DNA of 6,543 nt, taken from positions 1 through 6,543 of the forward strand of contig JAGXAX010000085.1 of assembly GCA_018971405.1 (NCBI GenBank), in the 5' to 3' direction. This document shows positions 1 through 5,545 of the stretch, one piece after another. The translations under genes were made by a program, and so were the position numbers. The stretch's first letter is position 1, and each line of letters opens with the position of its first letter. The notes beneath the pieces were generated by a model. It did not search any database, was not told the origin of the DNA, and worked only from the letters and a program-made list of their open reading frames with translations. The stretch is from Alphaproteobacteria bacterium (GTDB lineage: Bacteria > Pseudomonadota > Alphaproteobacteria > Micavibrionales > UBA2020).

Positions 1-110
1 TGCGGCTCCTTCTGCGCGAGGCCGGCGCGGCGCGGAAAATCCGTTTTCGGCAGGCGGATGGTCTGGCCGTAATTGACTTTCTCTTCTTCAGTGGCTTTTT
101 CGGAGGTCAT
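1..110 (-). CDS. ileS: Isoleucyl-tRNA synthetase, N-terminal fragment (runs off the window)
   Basis: Class I aminoacyl-tRNA synthetase that charges tRNA-Ile in the cytoplasm. Only the first 36 residues are visible. They contain the pattern YGQTIRLPKTDFPRRAGL followed by AQKEP, which matches the conserved IleS N-terminus (a 'TLNLPKTDFPMRANL..REP' type block just before the catalytic domain). A charged extension of about 13 residues, rich in Glu and Lys, precedes the block. The ATG at 110-108 overlaps the TGA of the upstream acetyltransferase gene as ATGA, so the two are probably translationally coupled. The ribosome-binding site is weak: only an A-rich AAAAAAG lies upstream, inside the preceding gene. 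Identity rests on this one short but distinctive block. The catalytic HIGH and KMSKS motifs lie outside the window. Confidence 0.88.
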   Translation of the reverse strand, partial: MTSEKATEEEKVNYGQTIRLPKTDFPRRAGLAQKEP

Positions 111-691
111 GGCTGGACTTTTTTCGGCACGAACAGCGGGCGGATAGTCTTGCCGTAGAAATGGCCGGAGATGAAATGCCCGTCGACCATGGCGTAGGTC
201 GGGTTGGTGCCCCAGCGATTGTAGCCGAGCTTCTCATAAAGAGAAACGGCGGCGGTCTGCGTCGCGCGCACGTCGAGATGCAGGACCTTGTAGCCCATTT
301 CGGCGGCCAGTTTCTCCGCCGTTTCCATCAGCTTGCGTCCCGCGCCCTGTCCGCGCGCCCAGGGCGCGACGAAGTGGGCGAGGATTTGCGCGATGGCGGC
401 TTGCGCCTCGTTGTTGCGGTTCGGCTCGACGAGTTGCACCGCGCCGCACACCACGCCGTCCACCCGCGCGATCAGCAGGTGGCGCTCCGGCACGACCATC
501 ACGCCGCGCCAGTATTTTTCCAGCACCTCGCGCGCGGGCGGCGTAACCCAGCCGAATCCGCCGCCGGCGTCGATCGCGGCGTCGGCCGCGTCGCACAGGT
601 CGTAAAGGTCGGCGGGCGGAAGGTCGTTGACGATCTCGACGGCGGCGTAGAGAGGCCGTGCTTCCGCCCGTTGCGAGCCTGATGTCGTCAT
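107..691 (-). CDS. GNAT-family N-acetyltransferase
   Basis: A 194-residue protein of the GCN5-related acetyltransferase fold, which moves an acetyl group from acetyl-CoA to an amine. The substrate cannot be told. The acetyl-CoA pyrophosphate-binding motif A is clear at about 107-122, with the R-G-Q-G-A-G-R loop at 113-119 followed by a helix. A C-terminal motif B (AVSLYEKLGY, about 148-157) is also typical of GNATs. I chose the ATG at 691 because AAGGAG lies 6 bases upstream (698-703) and a good promoter lies just beyond that. A longer frame opening at 748 would begin inside the -35 box and adds a non-conserved, Asn-rich leader. The gene ends in a 4-base overlap with ileS, so both probably share one transcript. 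It looks like an ordinary housekeeping neighbour, not part of the secretion locus. Confidence 0.9.
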   Translation of the reverse strand: MTTSGSQRAEARPLYAAVEIVNDLPPADLYDLCDAADAAIDAGGGFGWVTPPAREVLEKYWRGVMVVPERHLLIARVDGVVCGAVQLVEPNRNNEAQAAIAQILAHFVAPWARGQGAGRKLMETAEKLAAEMGYKVLHLDVRATQTAAVSLYEKLGYNRWGTNPTYAMVDGHFISGHFYGKTIRPLFVPKKVQP

Positions 692-697
692 AAGCGT

Positions 698-703
698 CTC
701 CTT
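698..703 (-). promoter_or_regulatory. Ribosome-binding site that decides the acetyltransferase start
   Basis: AAGGAG on the minus strand lies 6 bases before the ATG at 691. It supports this start over the upstream in-frame ATG at 748. Confidence 0.8.
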
Positions 704-719
704 GATATTCCTGTTGTTT

Positions 720-748
720 TTAATAAGGGAAGGGGCGGCGGCTGTCAA
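720..748 (-). promoter_or_regulatory. Sigma-70-type promoter for the acetyltransferase-ileS operon
   Basis: On the minus strand a perfect -35 TTGACA (748-743) is followed by exactly 17 bases and a -10 TATTAA (725-720, four of six consensus bases). Transcription would start near 713 and leave a leader of about 20 bases before the ATG at 691. This is the strongest promoter match in the window. Confidence 0.75.
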
Positions 749-818
749 TGTTTCGGACGGGTGTAAGTCATAATATTTATGTCATTCCGTACGTTGATTA
801 TGTTATTAATCTGAACGA

Positions 819-827
819 TGCTATAAT
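819..827 (+). promoter_or_regulatory. Extended -10 promoter candidate for the secretion locus
   Basis: TGCTATAAT is a perfect extended -10 element (TGn plus TATAAT). No good -35 lies at 16-18 bases; TTGATT at 794-799 is 22 bases away. Extended -10 promoters can work without one. The start point would fall near 834, inside AGGTTAACA (832-840), a motif seen again upstream of dotD. The leader to the Dsb-like gene at 911 would be about 75 bases. The rest of the gap at 692-910 is AT-rich, with a 13-base near-palindrome at 769-781 (CATAA-TAT-TTATG) and no convincing small gene. Confidence 0.5.
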
Positions 828-910
828 AGAAAGGTTAACAAAGTCCTTCTATTGTGACAGCAGGGGAATTAAATTAAAATCCGGCGGCGGGAACAAAGAT
901 CGAGGCTTTG

Positions 911-1732
911 ATGTCGAAAAAAGGTTTCAGGACGGTTTTTTACGGTTTTGCGCTGGCATTTCTGGCCGCGGCGTTTTTTGTCACGCCGTGTTTCGCGCAG
1001 AGTTCGCTGCGCCCCGCCATTCTCCAGCAGTTTGAAAAGGCCGGCGGCACGGTCACTTATATCGGCTCCGCCCACGGGCTGGACGGCTGGATCGTCAAGA
1101 ACCCCAAGGGACAGATGCAGGTGGTTTACACGACGGCCGATGGCGCATTGCTGGCGGGCATGCTGTTCGATCCTGACGGCGTTTCGCTCACAGAAAAGCA
1201 GCTTGAAGCCTACCATAACCGGATGACCGGCGCGCAGGCGCCGCTGCCGGGCGCGCAAAAATCCCCCGGCGGCGCGGAAAAGCTTTATGCCGAAGCCGCG
1301 CAGGCGGGGTGGGTCGCGCTGGGCGACAGCGCCGCACCTTATTTGTATGTATTCATGAACGTCAATTGCGACCACTGTCAGGCCTATTGGAAAGACCTGC
1401 AGGGGCCTGTCAAGAGCGGGCAATTGCAGGTGAGGCTGGTGCCGTTCGGCGACGTGCCCGCCAACCGCGACGGCGGCGCGGCATTGCTGTCGGCTGCCGA
1501 TCCTGCGGCCGCATGGGCGGCTTACGTCGGCGGCGACAAAGAAGCGCTCGGCAAGGACAAAGCGACGCCCGCAGCTTACAAGAAAATCGACGCCAACACC
1601 GCGCTGGTCAAAAAATGGAAGCTGCCGGGGCCGCCGTTCTCGCTGTTCCGCCGCCCGTCCGACGGCAAGCTGATGGCTTTCGCGGGGAAGCCTGAAAACA
1701 TGATGCTGCTGCTGGCGGATTTCCTGAAGTAG
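911..1732 (+). CDS. DsbG/DsbC-like periplasmic thiol-disulfide protein with CDHC active site
   Basis: Secreted thioredoxin-fold protein of 273 residues in the DsbC/DsbG class, which isomerises or proofreads disulfides in the periplasm. A signal peptide is visible: KK near the start, a hydrophobic core at about 10-23, and cleavage after CFA at 29. A small N-terminal domain (about 33-100, with RPAILQQFEKAGGTV and a G-Y/W-I-V region) resembles the DsbG dimerisation domain. The thioredoxin domain has YVFMNVNCDHCQAYW, with the redox pair C153/C156, corresponding to DsbG's 'FADPFCPYC..FW'. A later GPPFSLF (240-246) probably holds the cis-proline. The CDHC dipeptide is unlike the usual CPYC or CGYC. 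I chose the ATG at 911, preceded by CGAGG; an in-frame TTG at 908 is less likely. It lies 9 bases before the transglycosylase gene and in the same frame. Conjugation systems such as the F plasmid carry similar proteins (TrbB), which fits a role in folding secretion components. Confidence 0.85.
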   Translation: MSKKGFRTVFYGFALAFLAAAFFVTPCFAQSSLRPAILQQFEKAGGTVTYIGSAHGLDGWIVKNPKGQMQVVYTTADGALLAGMLFDPDGVSLTEKQLEAYHNRMTGAQAPLPGAQKSPGGAEKLYAEAAQAGWVALGDSAAPYLYVFMNVNCDHCQAYWKDLQGPVKSGQLQVRLVPFGDVPANRDGGAALLSAADPAAAWAAYVGGDKEALGKDKATPAAYKKIDANTALVKKWKLPGPPFSLFRRPSDGKLMAFAGKPENMMLLLADFLK

Positions 1733-1738
1733 GAGGGG
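1731..1738 (+). promoter_or_regulatory. Strong ribosome-binding site overlapping the amber stop of the Dsb-like gene
   Basis: AGGAGGGG begins on the second base of the TAG stop (1730-1732) and lies 3 bases before the ATG at 1742; the AGGAGG core is 5 bases away. This layout favours termination and re-initiation on the next gene. Confidence 0.75.
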
Positions 1739-1741
1739 AGA

Positions 1742-2191
1742 ATGATCACGCCGCAGGCGCTGGCCGTTTGCATTTTCACCGCCGCCCAGACATACGTCGT
1801 GCCGCCGTCGGTCATTCTCGGCATTCTCAACGTCGAGGGCGGGCGCATCGGTCAGGTGGTCTACAACACCAACGACACCTACGACATCGGCCCGATGCAG
1901 ATCAACTCCATCTGGCTGCCGAAGCTGGCGCGCTACTGGGGCGTGTCCGAATACAGGGCCATGGAGGAAGTGCGCGACAACCCTTGCATCAATATCGGCG
2001 TCGGCGCGTGGATTTTGCGCCGCAAGGTTGATGAAACCGGCAACCTTTACAGCGGTATCGCCAACTACCACTCGGCTTCGCCGTGGCTTGGACATAACTA
2101 TCAGGAAAAAGTCATCACGGCGATGCAGCGCTACCGCCTGGTGCGCACGCCGCTGGATCTTCTCGCGCCCGGCGGACGCGGCAGCCCTTGA
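1742..2191 (+). CDS. VirB1/IagB-type lytic transglycosylase, without a signal peptide
   Basis: Small SLT-domain enzyme (149 residues) that would cleave peptidoglycan glycan strands to let a secretion machine cross the wall. Motifs in family order: CIFTAAQTYVVPPSVILGIL (10-29), the catalytic Glu in NVEGG (E32), DIGPMQIN (48-55), NPCINIGVGAWIL (80-92) and IANYHSASP. Cys10 and Cys82 match the conserved Cys pair of IagB-like enzymes, which suggests a periplasmic disulfide. Yet the mature domain starts only about 9 residues after the Met, with no basic region or separate hydrophobic core, so no Sec signal is present. The start cannot be moved upstream, because the in-frame TAG of the Dsb-like gene lies four codons before it. 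RP4 TrbN and VirB1 are functional parallels in other type IV systems. Family assignment is firm; the export route is unknown. Confidence 0.9.
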   Translation: MITPQALAVCIFTAAQTYVVPPSVILGILNVEGGRIGQVVYNTNDTYDIGPMQINSIWLPKLARYWGVSEYRAMEEVRDNPCINIGVGAWILRRKVDETGNLYSGIANYHSASPWLGHNYQEKVITAMQRYRLVRTPLDLLAPGGRGSP

Positions 2192-2207
2192 CGCGTTCCG
2201 GAACGCG
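2192..2207. repeat. Perfect 16-base palindrome after the transglycosylase stop
   Basis: CGCGTTCCGGAACGCG is a perfect palindrome that starts on the base after the TGA. There is no run of T after it, so it is not a standard intrinsic terminator. It could be a hairpin protecting the mRNA end or a protein-binding site. Confidence 0.5.
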
Positions 2208-2235
2208 CGGCGGGGATTGAGTTCGCCTGCGGTAT

Positions 2236-2285
2236 GGGTTAACTTGCTGTTTGCAAGGATTGCAAAACAGGTTAACATCTACAAT
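2236..2285 (+). promoter_or_regulatory. Inverted-repeat element and possible promoter upstream of dotD
   Basis: Two GTTAAC sites (2238-2243 and 2271-2276) bracket an inverted repeat: CTGTTTGCAA (2247-2256), a 3-base spacer, then TTGCAAAACAG (2260-2270), which is complementary apart from one extra A. A -10-like TACAAT (2280-2285) follows, without a good -35 at standard spacing. The second site reads AGGTTAACA (2269-2277), the same nine bases found at 832-840. This looks like an operator-promoter region, giving dotD and the genes after it their own control point. The whole gap at 2192-2339 holds no gene that I can support. Confidence 0.45.
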
Positions 2286-2339
2286 ACTGAAAGCGCTAAC
2301 TTTTTATAAAAGCTGTCTGGGGTGGTGGAACGTACTGGC

Positions 2340-2825
2340 ATGAACAAGAAAATCTCGATTTTGCTAACGGCTGTCGTTGCAGGCCTGCTCGCGGCCTGCA
2401 CGCCCCGGGTCAATCAGCAACTGGTGGCCGAGCCGGATCCCGTCGCTCTGCGGCTTGCCGCGGCGGCGGACAAGGCGTCGTCCGCGCTGCAGACACTCGC
2501 CGCGATCGAACAGACGCGCAATCCGGGCGAGGCGGTGCAAATGCCGCCGACCGCGCCGCGCGAATTGCGCCGCATCGTCTCCATCGACTGGACGGGGCCG
2601 ATCGAGCCGATCGCGCAGATGATGGCCGACCGTGCCGGATACAGGCTGCAGGTCAACGGCGACAAGCCGCCCGCGCCGATCGTCGTGTCCGTGATGGCGC
2701 GTGAGAAATCCGTCATTGAAGTGCTGCGCGACATCGGCCTGAAGGCGGGCCAGCGCGCCGACGTCGCCATCGACCCGACCCATCACCTTGTGGAGTTGAA
2801 CTATGCGCCTGTTTCCGGAGGTTAA
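2340..2825 (+). CDS. dotD: DotD/TraH-family outer-membrane lipoprotein of a type IVB secretion system
   Basis: Lipoprotein of 161 residues, close to the length of Legionella DotD. In that system DotD acts with DotC to bring DotH to the outer membrane and build the core complex. The N-terminus is a clear lipoprotein signal: KK, a hydrophobic stretch, then the lipobox L-A-A-C with lipid-bearing Cys20. A helical segment (about 36-60, DKASSALQTLAAIEQ) leads into the conserved domain at about 72-156: APRELRRIVSIDWTGPIEPI, GDKPPAPIVVSV and VIEVLRDIGLKAGQRAD. The DotD domain has a secretin-N0-like fold. The ATG at 2340 starts exactly at the signal peptide; a GTG at 2322 would add six residues and lacks a good ribosome-binding site. 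The 3' end overlaps dotC by 23 bases. dotD-dotC-dotB-icmT corresponds to traH-traI-traJ-traK of IncI plasmids. Confidence 0.93.
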   Translation: MNKKISILLTAVVAGLLAACTPRVNQQLVAEPDPVALRLAAAADKASSALQTLAAIEQTRNPGEAVQMPPTAPRELRRIVSIDWTGPIEPIAQMMADRAGYRLQVNGDKPPAPIVVSVMAREKSVIEVLRDIGLKAGQRADVAIDPTHHLVELNYAPVSGG

Positions 2826-4026
2826 GGCCGCGCCGCGCGCGGAAGGGCGCCCCGCCCTGCGCGCCGCCGGTTTCGCCGTCGCGCTTGTTGTGGCGGCGCT
2901 GCTCCCGTCGCCGTCCTGCGCGCAGAGCTTTCCCGGCTCGACGCCTGCCTATTATCCGGCGCCTGCTTATCCGCAGGCCTATCCGCAAACGTACCAGCCG
3001 GCGTCGCCGGCGCAGCAGCCCGTGACCCAGCAGCAATTCATGCAGGCGATGCAGGCGCTAAGCCAGCAGAACCAGAACCAGCAGCAGGGCAACGCCGCTG
3101 CCGCGCCCGCCGCGGCGGCGGATCTCGGCGACATCAACGATCCCAACAGCGCCGCCTACAAGGCCAACAGTCTGGCGGACCACGCGGCAGCGCAGCGCAC
3201 CGAGAACGCCACGCTCGACCAGCAGAGCCTCTCCGTGCAGCAGGGGCTTGATCAGGGCAACCCGCCGCCGGACATGGTGCAGTTGCAGGAAGTCGAAAAA
3301 TACCAGAACGGCGCGGGAAGCGGTATCAGCGACTATCCCGTCAGCACGGACATCTCGCTCGACGTGCGCCGTCAGGCGCAGCGGGAGGCGGCGCTTTCCT
3401 ACGGTGCGCGCGGCGGGCTCGCCAAGCGCAACTTCGAGATCATGGAGCAGATGCGCGGGTTCGGCCCTGCGCTCGACCGCGTATTTGATTTCCGCGCGCT
3501 TTTGATCCGCGCCCCGTCGGGGCTGCTGATCGAGCCGCCGATCGTCGATGAGTCCGACAAGGCGCTGGTTATCGCCGACAACGGCGACGAAGCGGCGGTG
3601 GCGGACAGGGTCTACGACATCAACCAGCGGGCGAAGATCGTCTCCGCGCCGCGCGACTGGAGGCAATACCTGATCCAGTCGTGGTCGCAGACGGTGCCGC
3701 CGCCGCCCCGCGTCTTGTGGCCGAAAAATCCTCAGGAGCAGGCGGAATGGGACGTGTGGGTGCAGGAGGGCTGGGGCGCCGGCGTCAAGCAGGCCGACCA
3801 GATTTTTCAGGATAACGTCAACCGCCTCGTGGCGGACTTCAGGGGCATGGTGCGCTACCGCGTGCTGCTCGCGCAAAACATGATCACCGCGCCCTATGCC
3901 ATGCAGGAGGACCGCGGCGTGACGGGCAATGCGAACCAGATGCGGGTCGGCGACAGCGCTATCAAGATCACCGATCCCTCGCAATTCCTGAAAAAGGCTG
4001 CGCTGTGGCAACCGGCAGACCAGTAA
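2803..4026 (+). CDS. dotC: DotC/TraI-family outer-membrane core protein, with an atypical N-terminus
   Basis: A 407-residue DotC homologue, a partner of DotD and DotH in the outer-membrane core of type IVB systems. The conserved C-terminal domain (about 187-405) is clear: REAALSYGARGGLAKRN, LDRVFDFRALLI, IVSAPRDWRQYL, LWPKNPQEQAEWDVWVQEGW, GMVRYRVLLAQNMITAPYA and GVTGNANQMRV. The N-terminal part is unusual. A 20-residue basic leader precedes a hydrophobic core (about 21-35) ending SPSCAQS, which fits signal peptidase I cleavage after Ala40 better than a lipobox. A Tyr/Pro/Gln/Ala-rich stretch (about 41-107) follows, making it roughly 100 residues longer than the Legionella protein. The mature part has no cysteine. 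The ATG lies 7 bases after GGAG, inside the end of dotD. The 3' end overlaps dotB by 22 bases. Confidence 0.93.
   Translation: MRLFPEVKAAPRAEGRPALRAAGFAVALVVAALLPSPSCAQSFPGSTPAYYPAPAYPQAYPQTYQPASPAQQPVTQQQFMQAMQALSQQNQNQQQGNAAAAPAAAADLGDINDPNSAAYKANSLADHAAAQRTENATLDQQSLSVQQGLDQGNPPPDMVQLQEVEKYQNGAGSGISDYPVSTDISLDVRRQAQREAALSYGARGGLAKRNFEIMEQMRGFGPALDRVFDFRALLIRAPSGLLIEPPIVDESDKALVIADNGDEAAVADRVYDINQRAKIVSAPRDWRQYLIQSWSQTVPPPPRVLWPKNPQEQAEWDVWVQEGWGAGVKQADQIFQDNVNRLVADFRGMVRYRVLLAQNMITAPYAMQEDRGVTGNANQMRVGDSAIKITDPSQFLKKAALWQPADQ
2944..3012 (+). repeat. Imperfect Tyr-Pro repeat tract in dotC
   Basis: This stretch encodes residues 48-70 with repeated Y-P units. At the DNA level TATCCG recurs at 2953, 2968 and 2980, the last two as TATCCGCA. 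It is followed by a Gln-rich run (about residues 71-95). It is probably a flexible linker after the signal peptide and may vary in length among relatives. Confidence 0.55.
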
Positions 4027-5240
4027 GTCTCCTTAAAAAGGGCATCGACGACCTCAAGGAAACCTGGCCCGAGGAGCCGGATCGTTTCCTCGAGCAGCAC
4101 GTCGATCCGTTTTTGCTGTGGTGCGTGTCGCGCAACGCCTCGGACATCACGTTCCAGACCAGCCGCTCCGTCTATAACGAAATCTACGGCACGCTCTATC
4201 CGGCGACCTACCGCTCGATCGACGGCGCGGACATGGCGGCGATCATCACCCGCATTTACGGCGCGGAGGCACTCGCCATCCTCGCCGGCGGCAAGGACAT
4301 CGATATGTCCTATGAGATCATGACCGACAGGTTCACGCGCACGCGCTTTCGCGTCAATATCACCGCCATTCTCGCCAGCGGCCGCGACGGCATCCAGATC
4401 ACCATGCGCGTGCTGCCGCAGGAGCCGCCGACGATGCTGCAGCTGGGCGTGGAGGAAGAAATCATCAAGAACTGGCGGCCGCGGCAGGGGCTCGTCCTCG
4501 TGACGGGGCCCACAGGGTCGGGTAAATCGACGCTGCTTGCCGCAGGCATCCGCATGCTGGTGGAAAGCCTGCACGGCTGCGGCAAGCTTCTGACGTACGA
4601 AGCGCCGATCGAGTTCACTTACGATACCGTCATCAGCCGCCGCAGCCTTGTCGCGCAATCGGAAATTCCGCGCCACCTGCCGAATTTTGCCGCCGGCGTG
4701 CGCAACGCGCTGCGCCGCAAGCCGGAAATCATCCTGGTGGGCGAGTCGCGCGACCGCGAAACCATCGCCGCCTCGATCGAGGCCGGGCAGACCGGCCACC
4801 TTGTCTATTCCACCGTCCACACGACCGGCGTGGCCGCCACCGTCCGTCGGATGGTTTCCACCTTCGAGCCGGCGGAGCGCTCGGAACGCGCCTATTCTCT
4901 TATGGAAACAATGCGGTTAATCATTACGCAAACATTGGTGCCTAAAATAGGAGGGGGGCGTCAGGCCTTGCGGGAATATATGGTGTTTGACGAGGAGGTA
5001 CGCGAGCGCATGCTGAGTTTGCCCTTCGACCGCTGGCCGGCGGAACTGATGAAGCTGGTGCCGGAACGCGGCAAGACGATGGAGCGTTCGGCGCGCGAGG
5101 CCTACGAGGCGGGCATCATCGACAAACGCTATTATCTCCTCTACGCGCAGGGAACGCGCGCGCAGGAGGCGGCCATGCGCGGCGATGCGAACGGTGGCGG
5201 TGGCGCTGACGATGAAGCCGCCGGCGCGCAGAAAGGGTAA
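4005..5240 (+). CDS. dotB: DotB/TraJ-family secretion ATPase
   Basis: Cytoplasmic hexameric ATPase of the PilT/VirB11 superfamily that energises type IVB secretion. It has 411 residues, against about 377 in Legionella. The N-terminal domain (about 30-150) precedes the catalytic core: Walker A GPTGSGKST (168-176), Asp box LLTYEAPIEFTYD (195-207), Walker B-like EIILVGESRD (241-250) with catalytic Glu247, and His box GHLVYSTVHT (264-273). The region QTLVPKIGGGRQALREYMVF (309-328) is typical of DotB rather than VirB11. A Gly/Ala/Asp-rich tail (about 393-411) looks disordered. The start is a GTG at 4005, with AAAGG 7 bases upstream inside dotC; no better in-frame start exists before the conserved region. 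Codons around 4890-4990 are richer in A and T than elsewhere in the gene. Confidence 0.95.
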   Translation: MATGRPVSLLKKGIDDLKETWPEEPDRFLEQHVDPFLLWCVSRNASDITFQTSRSVYNEIYGTLYPATYRSIDGADMAAIITRIYGAEALAILAGGKDIDMSYEIMTDRFTRTRFRVNITAILASGRDGIQITMRVLPQEPPTMLQLGVEEEIIKNWRPRQGLVLVTGPTGSGKSTLLAAGIRMLVESLHGCGKLLTYEAPIEFTYDTVISRRSLVAQSEIPRHLPNFAAGVRNALRRKPEIILVGESRDRETIAASIEAGQTGHLVYSTVHTTGVAATVRRMVSTFEPAERSERAYSLMETMRLIITQTLVPKIGGGRQALREYMVFDEEVRERMLSLPFDRWPAELMKLVPERGKTMERSAREAYEAGIIDKRYYLLYAQGTRAQEAAMRGDANGGGGADDEAAGAQKG

Positions 5241-5245
5241 AGGCG

Positions 5246-5536
5246 ATGGCGGAAGAGCAGCAGGTGACGTGGCACTGGCGCAACACGATGAAGCCCGTGC
5301 GCTTTTTTATATTCGATGCGCGCATGGGGTTCTTCCTCGTCGTCCTGCTGGTGCACTTCCGCCTGTGGACCTTGGGCATGATGGGCATATTCCTGGCAAT
5401 TTTCTGGATATTCGAGCGCAAGGGGTTGTCTTTTGCAGCCGCGATGCGAGCGATCCGGCTCTGGTTTATCGGCAGATACCGTCCGGCGTGGATCTTCACG
5501 CGCCGCCGCAAGATGATAGATACGGGTTCCAGTTGA
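5246..5536 (+). CDS. icmT: IcmT/TraK-family small inner-membrane protein
   Basis: A 96-residue protein that matches IcmT (about 86 residues in Legionella) in length, position and sequence pattern. Key features are HWRNTMKPVRFFIFDAR (10-26), a first hydrophobic segment at about 27-38, the block HFRLWTL (37-43), and a second hydrophobic segment at about 44-56 ending in FE. An amphipathic, Arg-rich part (RAIRLWFIGRYRPAW, 68-82) follows. It is likely an inner-membrane component with a basic cytoplasmic tail. IcmT is required for Legionella Dot/Icm function; its exact role is not settled. The ATG lies 5 bases after the dotB stop, with GAAAGGG upstream as ribosome-binding site, so it is co-transcribed with dotDCB. 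Confidence 0.88.
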   Translation: MAEEQQVTWHWRNTMKPVRFFIFDARMGFFLVVLLVHFRLWTLGMMGIFLAIFWIFERKGLSFAAAMRAIRLWFIGRYRPAWIFTRRRKMIDTGSS

Positions 5537-5545
5537 TTTGGGCGA

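Noticed and set aside
692..748. Upstream start of the acetyltransferase at 748
   Set aside because: This start lies within the -35 box, upstream of the predicted transcript; the ATG at 691 has a good AAGGAG.
748..1035. A 95-codon plus-strand frame opening at 748
   Set aside because: It begins inside the promoter region, runs into the Dsb-like gene in another frame, has no ribosome-binding site and no recognisable domain.
2239..2276. CtrA-type binding site (TTAA-N7-TTAA) at the GTTAAC pair
   Set aside because: The two TTAA cores are 33 bases apart, not the required spacing.
869..2278. A long minus-strand open frame of 469 codons opposite the Dsb-like and transglycosylase genes
   Set aside because: Its product is Arg/His/Ala-rich with no recognisable domain, and the plus strand carries two clear protein families with good starts. 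It is a by-product of high GC.
2322..2339. GTG start for dotD at 2322
   Set aside because: It would put six extra residues in front of a perfect lipoprotein signal, with no convincing ribosome-binding site.
3058..4820. Long minus-strand frames opposite dotC and dotB
   Set aside because: Low-complexity, Arg/Val/Asp-rich products without motifs; the plus-strand genes are unmistakable.
4005..5240. VirB11 (type IVA) or PilT identity for the ATPase
   Set aside because: The C-terminal LVP..GGR.ALREYMVF pattern and the dotD-dotC-icmT context point to DotB/TraJ.
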